A stretch of DNA of 64,000 nucleotides from Bhargavaea massiliensis (GCF_018390575.1 NZ_JAHBCJ010000005.1:62001-126000), one strand, 5' to 3'. Shown: positions 8,864-17,781, counted from the first letter of the stretch. Numbers and translations are program-made. The notes: a model not told the origin generated them from the sequence alone.

Positions 8864-8911
8864 TTAAAAAAGCCGGGTCTGCCAAGAGAAGTCTCTCTGC
8901 AGATCCGGCTT
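8864..8911. terminator. Bidirectional terminator between ansA and ypdA
   Basis: AGCCGG...TGC pairs with GCA...CCGGCT (8871-8910) around a loop containing AGAGAAGTCTCT. The minus strand continues with TTTTTTAAA and the plus strand with TTATTTTAA, so it can serve both convergent genes. Confidence 0.82.
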
Positions 8912-8914
8912 ATT

Positions 8915-9883
8915 TTAACTCATATATTCTGTTGCTTTTTTCGCAATAAGGCAGCCGTGGAAGCGTCCGTTCTCAATAAAGATTTCGTTGGCGTTGTTGC
9001 CCGCTGCGATTACACCGGCGATGAACAGGCCAGGCACCGATGTTTCCATCGTTTCAGGATCATACAGCGGACGCCCCGTTTCCTCGTCAACACCGATTCC
9101 CATTTTGCGGAGGAAAGTATGGTCTGGGTGATAACCGGTCATAGCAAACACAAAATCGTTGGGCAGTGCACTGATGCGGCCATCCATATCCTCAAGTTCC
9201 ACCGTTTCTTCCGTAATGCGGACAGGAACCGTGCCGAACCGCATGGCGACCTCTCCACTCCGGACAAGGGCATCAAATTCCGGCAGCACCCACGGCTTGA
9301 CACTAGGAGAATACTCTGCACCCCGGTAGGACACCGTGACGCGGGCACCCGCCTTGTGCAACTCAATGGCGGCATCTACAGCCGAGTTTTTCCCGCCGAT
9401 CACAAGCACATCCGTATCGAAAAACGGGTGCGCCTCCTTGAAATAATGGAAAACTTTCTGCAGGCTTTCCCCGGGGATTCCCAAATAGTTCGGGTTGTCG
9501 TAATAACCTGTCGCGACGACCGCGACGGGCGTGCGATAATGGCCTTTATCTGTTTTGATGATAAATCCGCCATCCGCTTTATCGACACTTTCGACCTGTT
9601 CATAACGATTGACCCGGAGCTGCTTTCTCCGCACGACTTCCCGGTAATAGACGAGTGCTTCGTTCCGCTTCGGCTTCAGCCGCTCCGTAATAAATGGGAT
9701 ATCGCCGACCGACAATTTTTCGCTTGAGCTGAAAAATGTCTGATGGGTCGGGTAATTGTAAATGGCATTGACAATGTTGCCCTTTTCGATGATGAGCGGA
9801 CGGATGCCTTCATCCTGCAACGCGATGGCCGCAGCGATTCCGCATGGTCCTCCCCCGATAATGATTGCTTCTTCCTGAATCAT
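8915..9883 (-). CDS. ypdA: Bacillithiol-disulfide reductase YpdA (Bdr)
   Basis: YpdA is an FAD/NADPH flavoprotein that reduces oxidised bacillithiol (BSSB) in Firmicutes. The 322-residue protein begins MIQEEAIIIGGGPCGIAAA, the FAD-binding GGGPCG motif containing the family's functional cysteine. A second Rossmann motif is VLVIGGKNSAVDAAIEL (NADPH binding, near residue 160), and FVFAMTGYHPDH and PGLFIAGVIAAGNN complete the FAD fold. The ATG lies 2 bp after the ypbG stop codon, so the two are cotranscribed. Bacillithiol biosynthesis genes are not in the window. The function is taken from characterised orthologues with the same motif set. Confidence 0.92.
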   Translation of the reverse strand: MIQEEAIIIGGGPCGIAAAIALQDEGIRPLIIEKGNIVNAIYNYPTHQTFFSSSEKLSVGDIPFITERLKPKRNEALVYYREVVRRKQLRVNRYEQVESVDKADGGFIIKTDKGHYRTPVAVVATGYYDNPNYLGIPGESLQKVFHYFKEAHPFFDTDVLVIGGKNSAVDAAIELHKAGARVTVSYRGAEYSPSVKPWVLPEFDALVRSGEVAMRFGTVPVRITEETVELEDMDGRISALPNDFVFAMTGYHPDHTFLRKMGIGVDEETGRPLYDPETMETSVPGLFIAGVIAAGNNANEIFIENGRFHGCLIAKKATEYMS

Positions 9884-9885
9884 AT

Positions 9886-10674
9886 CTACAACTCTCCATT
9901 ACTTTGCTTCTTTTGCGCCCTCAGCCTGATCACATGGTATTCAGCCGGGGCTCCGAGCCTGAGCGGTACGAGAGAAGTCCCGTAGCCGTTGCTCACGAGT
10001 ACCACCTTTCCATTATCCGACCGGAAGCGGCCCTTTTCAAGCATCCCGAACCGGCCCAGCCGGATCTGGCCGCCGTGGGTGTGCCCCGCCATCCGAACTT
10101 CCGGGTCTCTGTGGCCCAGCATATCGAATACAGTTGGGGAGTGCGAGACAAAGATGACCACGTCCCCCTGCCTGACATTCCGGAAAGCCCGATCGACATC
10201 CACATTGAAAGAAGTGGTGTCATCCGTGCCGACAAGCATCCAGCGAACAGGACCCGCCATCAGTTCTGCCGACTCATTGTCGAGCACGGTCCCGCCCGAA
10301 TCGGCGATGGCAGAACGGATCAGGCCCTCCCCGACTTCACGGTCATTATTCCCCCATACATAGTAAAGCGGACCTAGCGCGGAAAGCCGCCTGATGTTCC
10401 TGCGGATGCGTGATTCCGGGACGCCCCCTTCCGCAAGATCCCCACCGATGACCACGGCATCAAACGGACCGCCCGCCTCCTGTATCAGTTTCCTTGATAC
10501 CCGGCGGCGGTGAATATCAGAGATAAAGAAAATATCAGGGCCGTTCCCGTCCCGCTCTGCACGAATGACGGCCTTATGCTCCCTGCGCACGGCCAGCTTG
10601 GCGTTTGCATACATTGCGACTAGCACACTGCCTGCCGCAGCCGTCAATACAGCGGCAATTGTTTTCGATTCCAT
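9886..10674 (-). CDS. ypbG: Membrane-anchored metallophosphoesterase (YpbG family)
   Basis: This is a calcineurin-like metallophosphoesterase. The metal-ligand motifs appear in order: FFISDIHRRR (D-x-H), VVIGGDLAEGG (GD), YYVWGNND (GNND), FVSHSP, and AGHTHGGQIRLG (GHTHGG). The N-terminus (TIAAVLTAAAGSVLVAMYANAKL) is a single hydrophobic segment, so the catalytic domain is probably membrane-tethered. The length is 262 residues. Position next to ypdA and near recS/ypbB matches ypbG of B. subtilis. The physiological substrate is not known. The ATG at 10674 has GGGAG 9 bases upstream. It heads a two-gene operon with ypdA. Confidence 0.85.
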   Translation of the reverse strand: MESKTIAAVLTAAAGSVLVAMYANAKLAVRREHKAVIRAERDGNGPDIFFISDIHRRRVSRKLIQEAGGPFDAVVIGGDLAEGGVPESRIRRNIRRLSALGPLYYVWGNNDREVGEGLIRSAIADSGGTVLDNESAELMAGPVRWMLVGTDDTTSFNVDVDRAFRNVRQGDVVIFVSHSPTVFDMLGHRDPEVRMAGHTHGGQIRLGRFGMLEKGRFRSDNGKVVLVSNGYGTSLVPLRLGAPAEYHVIRLRAQKKQSNGEL

Positions 10675-10765
10675 TGCATCAACTCCCGTTTTCGGGACTC
10701 CTATACCCGATTTTCATAGGACGCCCGTCTTGACCTAAAGTATGCACCCTAGTGGAACGCGCCTC

Positions 10766-10797
10766 ATGAAAATGGGGACCCGAAAAGGGATCCCCGT
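10766..10797 (-). terminator. Terminator-like hairpins after the CBS/ACT gene
   Basis: GGGGATCCC pairs with GGGTCCCC (10774-10795, one bulge) and is followed on the minus strand by ATTTTCATG. A second hairpin lies just upstream (AACGGCAG/CTGCCGTT, 10806-10847) and is followed by TGCTTTT. Either or both could end the transcript. Confidence 0.65.
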
Positions 10798-10865
10798 TAA
10801 AAGCAAACGGCAGCAGCTCGGGTCGCTCACCGCAGGCCACTGCCGTTGATAATGAAATTAACGTT

Positions 10866-11498
10866 TCAGTCTTCATCGTGGATGTGGAGAACACGGAAAC
10901 CGCTTTTCTCAAGCTGTTTCAGGAACTGATCTTGGTTGTCGCTCTGTTCGATCTTAAGGACAATGCGCCTGATAAGCTTATCGGTCTCATCGAACGTGAT
11001 CAGGGAAATGACGGATTCGTGATACTTGTGGAGCAGTTCCCCAAGACGGGCAATTTGTCCTTCCGTCTCTACCGAAGTAAATGTGATGCGGACCCCTTTC
11101 CGGCTCATCCCGAACGCGCTTTTCACCTGGTTGACAATGTCAGGGCGCGTGACGATCCCCAGGAACTGCCGGCCTTCGGTGACAGCGATGATCGGGAAGT
11201 CACTGATTTCCACAAATGACTTCTCGAATACGTCATTGATCGTCAATGTGATGTCCTTCCTGATGATGATGTCGTTAAGATTTGTTTCAGAAAGATAGGA
11301 TTGCCGGTCCTTGCCGGAGTGGAAGTAGGCTTCGTACGTCAGATACTGGTTGATGATCCCTTTGTACTCATCACCGTCCAGTACCGGAAGTGCATCGATA
11401 TCCTCTTGCCGGAGCAGCTCAAGAACGTTCTCCAGGGGCTCATCGATCTGGACGGTTACACATTTCTCTTTTGGAATCATGACACTCCGTACAAACAT
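10866..11498 (-). CDS. Tandem CBS-domain protein with C-terminal ACT-like domain
   Basis: The 210-residue protein has two CBS motifs: residues ~2-60 (MIPKEKCVTVQIDEP...ALPVLDGDEYKGIINQY) and ~72-130 (IIIRKDITLTINDV...FPIIAVTEGRQFLGIVTR). A ~75-residue ACT-like tail follows (GVRITFTSVETEGQIARLGE...KIEQSDNQDQFLKQLEKSGF). CBS pairs usually bind adenine nucleotides and ACT domains bind small ligands, so a ligand-sensing regulatory role is likely; no catalytic domain is present. It lies 86 bp downstream of ypbE on the same strand and could share its transcript. I do not recognise a B. subtilis equivalent at this position. Cyclic-di-AMP binding, known for some CBS proteins, would be speculation. 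Confidence 0.82.
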   Translation of the reverse strand: MFVRSVMIPKEKCVTVQIDEPLENVLELLRQEDIDALPVLDGDEYKGIINQYLTYEAYFHSGKDRQSYLSETNLNDIIIRKDITLTINDVFEKSFVEISDFPIIAVTEGRQFLGIVTRPDIVNQVKSAFGMSRKGVRITFTSVETEGQIARLGELLHKYHESVISLITFDETDKLIRRIVLKIEQSDNQDQFLKQLEKSGFRVLHIHDED

Positions 11499-11584
11499 GG
11501 TCCCACCTCATCTTTTTGGTTTCTGTTACCTGGATATCTTTATTCGGCAGGAGAAACGGTCATTCCTTCAATTGTTCCGGACGG

Positions 11585-12382
11585 TTAAGGGATGACCAAC
11601 GTCTGTCCGACGGAAATTTCGTTGGAGGAAAGTCCGTTTGCACGCTTGATCTTTTCAACGCCGTCACCGGAGCCATAATAATTCACCGAAATGCGGTAAA
11701 TAGTTTCTCCAGGCTGCACGGTGTGGGATCCGCGATTGGCCTGTTGCTTTTCTTTTTCCTTTTCTTTTTCTTGCCTTTGCTGCTCAATGCGCTGCTGCTC
11801 TTCCAGCTTTTTCTGCTCCGCGATTCGGGCCTGTTCTTCTTTGCGTTTCTGCTCCTCGATCCGCTGCTGCTCTTCGAGACGCTTTTGCTCTTCCAGCTTT
11901 TTCTGCTCTTCCAACTTTTTCTGCTCTTCGAGTTTCTTTTGTTCTTCCTGACGTTTTTGTTCTTCTTGCCGTTGCTTTTCTGCCTGTTCTTCCGCTTCCT
12001 GCTCTTCATCTTCAGCAGCGGCTCCGCCCTTTGCCGGCGGCTCGGCTTTTTCCCCGGCGATCGATGTATCGATTCCGAGGTTCTGCTCGAGTTCGGCAGC
12101 ATTGCTGCTTTCCATCGGATCGTAAAATTTATAAACATAGATAAATAGCGAAATCGGAATCAGCATGAACAAAACCAGCAACGTGTTGATCAGCGTGCTT
12201 CCCTTTGTTCGTTTCTTTTTTCCGGATGCCTTACCGGCTTTTTGTTTTTTCTTGGCTGACGGTTCCTTTCGGCCGAACAGTTCAGCTCTGGTCATCGGCT
12301 TGTCCGCAGAATCTTTGTCATCGGTCACCGCAATTTCCTTGCGGTGCTGCTCGAATTTCTGCCTGAAGTCGTCATTCGTCAT
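11585..12382 (-). CDS. ypbE: LysM-domain membrane protein with K/E/Q-rich coiled coil (YpbE-like)
   Basis: The 265-residue protein has a charged cytoplasmic N-terminus, one transmembrane helix near residue 70 ([20 protein letters not shown]), and an acidic spacer. A ~75-residue coiled coil built of near-repeats of [12 protein letters not shown] follows, and finally a LysM module ([18 protein letters not shown]...[16 protein letters not shown]). The topology suggests a type II membrane protein that reaches across the wall and binds peptidoglycan through LysM. I chose the ATG at 12382 (MTNDDFRQ), with GGAGGGTG 8 bases upstream. Genomic context (ypbB-recS upstream) supports YpbE. The function is not known. 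The repeats in the coding DNA make expansion or contraction by recombination plausible. Confidence 0.82.
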   Translation of the reverse strand: MTNDDFRQKFEQHRKEIAVTDDKDSADKPMTRAELFGRKEPSAKKKQKAGKASGKKKRTKGSTLINTLLVLFMLIPISLFIYVYKFYDPMESSNAAELEQNLGIDTSIAGEKAEPPAKGGAAAEDEEQEAEEQAEKQRQEEQKRQEEQKKLEEQKKLEEQKKLEEQKRLEEQQRIEEQKRKEEQARIAEQKKLEEQQRIEQQRQEKEKEKEKQQANRGSHTVQPGETIYRISVNYYGSGDGVEKIKRANGLSSNEISVGQTLVIP

Positions 12383-12447
12383 GGCCGTCACCCTCCAGTA
12401 AAAGGTACGTAAATATATTATGACGAATGATGTCGGAAAAGTAAACG

Positions 12448-13920
12448 TTATTCCTCACCGGAAACTACGAACAAACTGTTGATCCGTTCTCTCCAGCCAA
12501 GTAGGCCGGAAGAGTTTCTTGCGGCTGTCCGCCCGATTAAAATTCGGGAGGAGTCAAGTCCGCATTCCGAACAGCAAAGGGCCGGCCGGACAGTCGGCGA
12601 GTATCCGAAAAGGCCAAGCGCCCTTGAACGGAGACAACCTGCCCCTTCTGCAAAACGGACCATCGAGAAGATTTCTTCCCTCTTCGTGTCCGCAAGCCTG
12701 TCCATCTGGATTGCGGCCTGTTCTGTTCCGAGTCTGTCCATCCAATACGAAACAACCCGGAGCGCGGTTTCAGAAAGGCCCGCACGCTCCCCTGCTTCTC
12801 TAATGTCCATGCCTTCTGCTACACATTTCCCGATAAAGTGAACAGTTTCCGGCTCCGGAAGGTCATCTGTGGCGATAAAGGCCGCCGTATCAGCATCGCC
12901 TTCCGAATAGAGAAGGGTGGCCAATGATTGCCGGCCATCTCTCCCGGACCTGCCGATTTCTTGGATATATTGAGCTGCCGATGACGGCAGATGGTCATGG
13001 ACGATCCATCGGATGTCAGGCTTGTTGATCCCCATCCCGAAAGCATTGGTTGCACAGATCCATTCAAGTTCTCCATTCAGAAATTGTTGCTGGACAAGGA
13101 TCCGGTCTTCGCCTTCCATACCCGCATGAAAAGCCGCCGCCACGATCTGCCTGCTTCTGAGGAGGCCTGCAAGCTCTTCTGCCCGCTTTCTGGACTGTAC
13201 GTAGATGATGCCCGGCCCCTTCCACTGCGAAAGATGATCAAGGAGCCATTCCGTTTTTTCCTCACGGCCGGAAAGACGGATCAGTTCCATTGCGATATTG
13301 GGCCGGTCAGGCGTGTGGATGAACAGCTCCGGCTGCTCCATCAGCAAATAGTCAGCGATATCGCGGATCGCTTTTTCCGAGGCGGTCGCCGTCAGTGCGA
13401 GGACAGGAGGCCTGTCTTCCATATTTCCGAGCCAATCTCTCATTCTGAGATAATCAGGCCGGAAGTCAAAGCCCCATTGCGAGATGCAATGCGCTTCATC
13501 TGCCACGATATAAGCAATCCGAAGCTGCTTGATCCGCTTTGAAATATGGGGCTGGACAAGCATCTCCGGCGAGGTAAAAAGAAACCGGTAGCTTCCGAGG
13601 TTGGCCAGCACTTCAGCCCTCTCCTTTGGAGCAAGAAATGAATTCAAGGCCGCTACCCGCTTTTCACCCTGCATTTTCAGCTGGGCGACCTGGTCCTCCA
13701 TCAGCGACAAAAGCGGAGAAACGATCAGTACCGTTCCGCCGAGTGCATGAACGGGGAGCTGATAGCACAATGACTTGCCCGCCCCCGTCGGCAATACGGC
13801 AATCGTGTCACGGCCGCGGATCACCGAGCGTATGACCTCTTCCTGGCCTGCACGGAATTCATCAAATCCTGTGACCTGTTTCAGCAGGCTGTCCAGGTTT
13901 ACCGGGATCGTCATGTCCAT
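12448..13920 (-). CDS. recS: RecQ-family ATP-dependent DNA helicase RecS
   Basis: This 3'-5' superfamily 2 helicase takes part in recombinational repair and fork restart. Motifs in order are [14 protein letters not shown] (Walker A, near residue 40), [29 protein letters not shown] (DEAH with the RecQ aromatic loop), LALTATAS, and the helicase C-terminal core [19 protein letters not shown] with [10 protein letters not shown] degenerate zinc-binding segment ([14 protein letters not shown]...CCSECGLD) follows, but no HRDC domain. At 490 residues it matches the shorter RecS form (~496) rather than full RecQ (~590). I chose the ATG at 13920 (MDMTIPVNL), 9 bases after AAAGGAGG. Its first ~20 codons overlap the end of ypbB, implying coupled translation. 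Confidence 0.93.
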   Translation of the reverse strand: MDMTIPVNLDSLLKQVTGFDEFRAGQEEVIRSVIRGRDTIAVLPTGAGKSLCYQLPVHALGGTVLIVSPLLSLMEDQVAQLKMQGEKRVAALNSFLAPKERAEVLANLGSYRFLFTSPEMLVQPHISKRIKQLRIAYIVADEAHCISQWGFDFRPDYLRMRDWLGNMEDRPPVLALTATASEKAIRDIADYLLMEQPELFIHTPDRPNIAMELIRLSGREEKTEWLLDHLSQWKGPGIIYVQSRKRAEELAGLLRSRQIVAAAFHAGMEGEDRILVQQQFLNGELEWICATNAFGMGINKPDIRWIVHDHLPSSAAQYIQEIGRSGRDGRQSLATLLYSEGDADTAAFIATDDLPEPETVHFIGKCVAEGMDIREAGERAGLSETALRVVSYWMDRLGTEQAAIQMDRLADTKREEIFSMVRFAEGAGCLRSRALGLFGYSPTVRPALCCSECGLDSSRILIGRTAARNSSGLLGWRERINSLFVVSGEE

Positions 13921-14953
13921 CTGTCCCATCCTCCTTTCCGAGTCTTGCCAGAATCAGACGCAGCTGAAAATAGCTGAGCCCGGGAAACGACTTTTTCAAA
14001 ACGCTCAGCTTGCGCGTAGCCAGCCGGGACGCTTCATTTTTGACAGCAGTGATATCCTCGGGTGCCGCAAAATTTCGCAGCTGAAACGCCGGATCGTTGA
14101 TGGCGATTTCAACAAAGTGATCCTCGATCGTACTTATTTTCAGGTTTCTCTGTTTCGCGATTTGGTCCATTCCCAATCCGGTCCTGTACAACTCGGCCGT
14201 TTTCTTGGCAGAACCGGTCAGCGGACTTTCAGTCCTCACTCCCTTGGAGAGGGCGGCGAGCATCGGAGTCGGCCGTTTTTCAATGGCATCCAGCCAAATG
14301 TGGAGAGACTCCACCCACTCCACTTTCAGATCCATTTCGGACATGCCTGTCCACTCGGAAAGCTGGTGCCAGGTCATGCCGGACATCCCCTTTCCCGTGA
14401 GGCGGGCGACCAGACGGGAAAGGCGGCCATCTTCCATTCCGGTGGCTTCCAGACTGCTCCGGATTTCCAGGGCAAGATCTTCAGAATTTCTTCCCCTGAG
14501 TACCGTTGAAAACAGGTTTTTCACATCCCTCTGGACAGCGGGATCGGCGGTAATCGGCATAAATACCCGGTCCCCTGCAGACAGATGGGATACGGTCTGT
14601 ATGGCGAGTGCGAGTCTCGCGAAAAACAACCGCTCCATGCCGCGGTATACCCAGCCATTCAGCCGCACCGGCTCAAGCGAAGAAGCCTTCTTTATGCCGG
14701 CACCGGACAAAAAGACAGTCCCATCTTCTTTTTCAGCAATCAGACCGGTAGCCAGCAGCCGCCGGTAGGCCAGGTCAAAATCGTTTGCACGCAAAGAAGG
14801 CAGCATCCCGAAAAACGGATGCAGCCTGTAATACTCCGTATCCTGCAGCGTCTGGCCCGACCGCTTCCCGTTCATCAGATGGAAGGCGGCGTGCTTATAG
14901 CGTTCACCGTCGATACGGCTGATGATGTTCAATAAAATGTCATCAAAGCTCAT
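13862..14953 (-). CDS. ypbB: YpbB-family protein with C-terminal helix-turn-helix region
   Basis: The 363-residue protein has no recognisable enzyme motif. A C-terminal segment (LYRTGLGMDQIAKQRNLKIS followed by TIEDHFVEIAIND) resembles the HTH_40/RQC-like helix-turn-helix found in RecQ-linked proteins. It directly precedes and overlaps recS by 59 bp, the same order as B. subtilis ypbB-recS, which suggests a joint role in DNA handling; that is an inference. The ATG at 14953 is preceded by GGAGGCGTGCC. It starts a run of minus-strand genes that continues through recS, ypbE and the CBS/ACT gene. Confidence 0.85.
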   Translation of the reverse strand: MSFDDILLNIISRIDGERYKHAAFHLMNGKRSGQTLQDTEYYRLHPFFGMLPSLRANDFDLAYRRLLATGLIAEKEDGTVFLSGAGIKKASSLEPVRLNGWVYRGMERLFFARLALAIQTVSHLSAGDRVFMPITADPAVQRDVKNLFSTVLRGRNSEDLALEIRSSLEATGMEDGRLSRLVARLTGKGMSGMTWHQLSEWTGMSEMDLKVEWVESLHIWLDAIEKRPTPMLAALSKGVRTESPLTGSAKKTAELYRTGLGMDQIAKQRNLKISTIEDHFVEIAINDPAFQLRNFAAPEDITAVKNEASRLATRKLSVLKKSFPGLSYFQLRLILARLGKEDGTDGHDDPGKPGQPAETGHRI

Positions 14954-15037
14954 GGCACGCCTCCGCTGGATAAAGTGTTATCATTAGGATTGAAACAATA
15001 TCGGTTCTGTCATATTCAGGACACGAGATTCATTTAA

Positions 15038-15304
<267 letters not shown>

Positions 15305-15321
15305 TTCATATTGCACGGACG

Positions 15322-15368
15322 GACTGCAGACAAAGCGAGTGTAATACTCCTATGTCTGCGGTTTTTTG
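15322..15368 (+). terminator. Intrinsic terminator of fer (copy 1 of a repeated hairpin)
   Basis: CTGCAGACA (15324-15332) pairs with TGTCTGCGG (15353-15361) and TTTTTTG follows. The 45-base element has the same length as, and is clearly similar to, the hairpin at 33527-33571. Confidence 0.88.
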
Positions 15369-15492
15369 TTTGGATATCCTGTGTTGTTGGGAGCGGTATC
15401 ATTTCACAAGCGTTGAGCTTTTGGATTTCGCAGGGAAACCGACGTTCCATTTTTCTCGTTTGTTCGAATTCAAGAAATCATTTAGGTTATTG

Positions 15493-15530
15493 CAAAAAGG
15501 GACCGACCCGGTGTTATCCGGTTCGGTCCC
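15493..15530 (-). terminator. Intrinsic terminator of ribU
   Basis: GGGACCGA pairs with TCGGTCCC and the stem continues inward with CCGG/CCGG (15499-15530). TTTTTGC follows on the minus strand. It lies ~37 bp beyond the ribU stop. Confidence 0.9.
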
Positions 15531-15566
15531 TGGATTTGTTGGATTGATGCTGTATGTTCCCTGGGA

Positions 15567-16154
15567 TTACCCCAGGAAGACGGCCCGCTGTTTCTCGATC
15601 CACCGATGCATGCTGCGGAACAGGAGGAGAATGATGGCTGCCAGAATAATACCTTTCAGCAAGTTGAATGGCAGGATTCCGAGAACGATCATCTGGTACA
15701 GTTCCTCACCCGACATGACCGGGAAGTTCATGAACTTCACATAGAGCGGAAGGAACAGCACATAGTTGAGCAGGCTCATGCCGACCGCCATCGAAAGCGT
15801 GCCGAGAATCAGGCCTGTCGTCATCCCTTTGGCGGTGGACAGGCGGTGATACACCCACCAGACCGGCAGGATGAATAGGACCCCCGTAGCGAAGTTGGCC
15901 ATATGGCCAACTGGAACACCGGTAGGGCTTCCCGAGAAGAGCCAGTCGAGGACGTTCTTGAGCAGTTCAACGAGGATACCGGCAACCGGTCCCATTGTAA
16001 TCGCCGCGATAATGGCCGGCACTTCACTAAAGTCGACTTGCAGGAATGCCGGGAATGGCGGCAGCGGGAAGTTGAACAGCATTAGTACAAATGAGATGCT
16101 GCTCAGCATGGCTATTGCGATCATGGACCGCAGGCGCAGGTTTTTCTTCTTCAT
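15567..16154 (-). CDS. ribU: Riboflavin transporter, ECF substrate-binding subunit
   Basis: RibU is the membrane S-component that binds riboflavin and works with the shared ECF energising module (EcfA1A2T). The 195-residue protein has about six transmembrane segments, with the family-like stretches FPAFLQVDFSEVPAIIAAI (near residue 38), GPVAGILVELLKNVLDWL and NFATGVLFILPVWW. I chose the ATG at 16154 (MKKKNLRLRSM), with AGGAGAG 8 bases before it. An FMN riboswitch, its terminator and a sigma-A promoter lie upstream, which independently supports the riboflavin assignment. The gene has its own terminator. Confidence 0.96.
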   Translation of the reverse strand: MKKKNLRLRSMIAIAMLSSISFVLMLFNFPLPPFPAFLQVDFSEVPAIIAAITMGPVAGILVELLKNVLDWLFSGSPTGVPVGHMANFATGVLFILPVWWVYHRLSTAKGMTTGLILGTLSMAVGMSLLNYVLFLPLYVKFMNFPVMSGEELYQMIVLGILPFNLLKGIILAAIILLLFRSMHRWIEKQRAVFLG

Positions 16155-16222
16155 GATACTTTCTCTCCTTCTGTTGATCCTCTTCAACGAAGGAAGGACG
16201 ACGGCCCTGAACACCTTGCCCA

Positions 16223-16256
16223 AATCAAAACCCCTGAACGGGAATCCGTCCAGGGG
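16223..16256 (-). terminator. Riboswitch-controlled terminator in the ribU leader
   Basis: CCCCTG-ACGG pairs with CCGT-CAGGGG (16231-16256) and TTTTGATTT follows on the minus strand. It lies between the FMN aptamer and ribU, so ligand-bound aptamer would favour early termination. Confidence 0.88.
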
Positions 16257-16313
16257 AGAAAGGCAAGCTTAAAACAGGCGTCACCTGTCCGCAATTTGCA
16301 GACGGAAACGGCC

Positions 16314-16445
16314 GTGCCTTCACCTTCTCCCATCCAGACTTTACTGTCGGCTTTGGAATCTCACCAAATCCTGCCTTGCGGCTCGCGGGCTTAGGGGCAT
16401 GTGCCCCATCACCGCCGGTCGGGAATTTCACCCAGCCCCGAAGAT
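16314..16445 (-). promoter_or_regulatory. FMN riboswitch aptamer (RFN element)
   Basis: The minus strand contains the conserved RFN blocks in order: GGGTGAAATTCCCGACCGG, CGGTGATGGGGCACATGCCC, CTAAGCCCGCGAGCC, GGATTTGGTGAGATTCC, AAAGCCGACAGTAAAGTC and TGGATGGGAGAAGG. These are near-invariant in FMN riboswitches. Placement before ribU and a terminator indicates transcriptional repression of riboflavin uptake when FMN is plentiful. Confidence 0.97.
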
Positions 16446-16479
16446 GAATCAGTATGTGGTTATTTTTTATTACAACCCT

Positions 16480-16508
16480 ATAATACGAAAAAGCAACTGA
16501 TTTGTAAA
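16480..16508 (-). promoter_or_regulatory. Sigma-A promoter of the ribU transcript
   Basis: -35 TTTACA (16503-16508) and -10 TATTAT (16480-16485) are separated by exactly 17 bases on the minus strand. The predicted start site is ~30 bases before the aptamer, leaving the whole RFN element in the leader. Confidence 0.8.
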
Positions 16509-16554
16509 CTGTTCTGCCCTAAGTTGTTCAGATAATATGACCAACACAATCAGC

Positions 16555-17781
16555 CTATTGGCCCGCAATGCTTAAATAGATGCCATTCGGCCCTGCCGGT
16601 ATTGGCAGCGCCTCTTCAAGCTGATAGCCGGCAGGCGGATTGACGGCGTTCTCAAGGCGGACGCGCAGGTGATGTTGCGCAGCGGTCAGCACAATTCCGT
16701 CGATCATCCGGGTGGCTTCCTGTTCTTCCATCCTGCTGAAATCAAACGGTTCCTCAAAACGGATTGTCATCACATCGCCATCGGCGGGTAGCTCCACGAT
16801 GAGATTGGCTTCGTCCGGAATGAGCGGTTCGAACAAGCCGGTTGTCCGGCCCTTCATCAGTTCGATGGCCTCTGCGGCATCAGCCGGCTCAAGATGACGG
16901 TCCGGTGCAAGAACGGTGGTCCCGTCGCTTTTCTCATAGGCGAAGTAGACTGCCCCCTCCGATTCTACCGGGATTTCCGGGAACTCGCCCACCTGCTCGA
17001 ATTCTGCAGGAGTACCCCCCTCATCCCGCAACAGGACGGTTTCTTCATTCCTGAATGTTTCCTGGACCGACTCCGTAAATGTGGTGATTGCCGCACTTGC
17101 AAGGTCATAGGGGTGGCTTCCGGACAAGGTCAGCTTCAGACCATCTCTGTCCGTGCTAACTGTCCCCTCATATGGGTGATAGTCATCAAAGCCGAGTGCT
17201 TCTTCATCAATCTGGGGAGCGTAGCGGTTATACAGCTCAGCATCGCCCGGCGACACGTCTCCAAAATCCTTGGCAACAACAGCTTCCGGGATCAGGTAAG
17301 TGACCGGCACGACTGTTGCCGCGTCGACGAGACCAATCCGGAACGTCACGAATCCTTCTGCCGCCCCAGGGTAGACTGCTGCTCCGAGAAGCCCTGCTTG
17401 TTCACCTGATTCAGCGCTGCGCAGGCCAATCTCTTCATCAGAGGCAGTTTCAGTTTGTTCAATGGAATCTTCACCTTGGGGGGCTGCTGACTCACTTGCC
17501 GTCTGCGCGGCATCATCGGCGTGCTCGGATGCAGAGTCACTGACACTCATTTCACCGCCCCCGTCCATGAGGGACGGAATCAGGATTCCTGCCGCAAGAA
17601 AGGCGGCTGCGGCCACTCCGGCCGGAATCCACTTCCTGCTCCGGGACGGCCGCTGAGCCCGAAGGCGAGGATCGGCCTTTAGCCGGGCCAGCACTTCATC
17701 GCGGCTGCGTTTGTCTTCGGGTTTTGGCACGGACTTTAGCCAGCGTCCGATTTCTTCGTCATTCCATTTGTCTTTGCTCAT
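16555..17781 (-). CDS. rsiX: Probable anti-sigma-X factor RsiX
   Basis: This membrane anti-sigma factor would hold SigX inactive. The 408-residue protein has a cytoplasmic N-terminal ~75 residues (MSKDKWNDEEIGRWLKSVP), one transmembrane helix (WIPAGVAAAAFLAAGILIP), an acidic, serine-rich linker and a ~300-residue extracellular part. The C-terminus (LRVRLENAVNPPAGYQLEE, then GPNGIYLSIAGQ) looks like a GerMN-type module, which I recall from RsiX proteins; that part is less certain. The ATG at 17781 overlaps the sigX stop (ATGA), the standard sigma/anti-sigma coupling. The long acidic linker is rich in Glu, Ala and Ser, unlike the rest of the protein. Position after resE-sigX agrees with B. subtilis. 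Confidence 0.85.
   Translation of the reverse strand: MSKDKWNDEEIGRWLKSVPKPEDKRSRDEVLARLKADPRLRAQRPSRSRKWIPAGVAAAAFLAAGILIPSLMDGGGEMSVSDSASEHADDAAQTASESAAPQGEDSIEQTETASDEEIGLRSAESGEQAGLLGAAVYPGAAEGFVTFRIGLVDAATVVPVTYLIPEAVVAKDFGDVSPGDAELYNRYAPQIDEEALGFDDYHPYEGTVSTDRDGLKLTLSGSHPYDLASAAITTFTESVQETFRNEETVLLRDEGGTPAEFEQVGEFPEIPVESEGAVYFAYEKSDGTTVLAPDRHLEPADAAEAIELMKGRTTGLFEPLIPDEANLIVELPADGDVMTIRFEEPFDFSRMEEQEATRMIDGIVLTAAQHHLRVRLENAVNPPAGYQLEEALPIPAGPNGIYLSIAGQ

Noticed and set aside
8842-8870. TTGACA followed by AT-rich sequence as a promoter after ansA
   Set aside because: No -10 hexamer is found at 16-18 bases and no plus-strand gene follows; it sits at the edge of a terminator.
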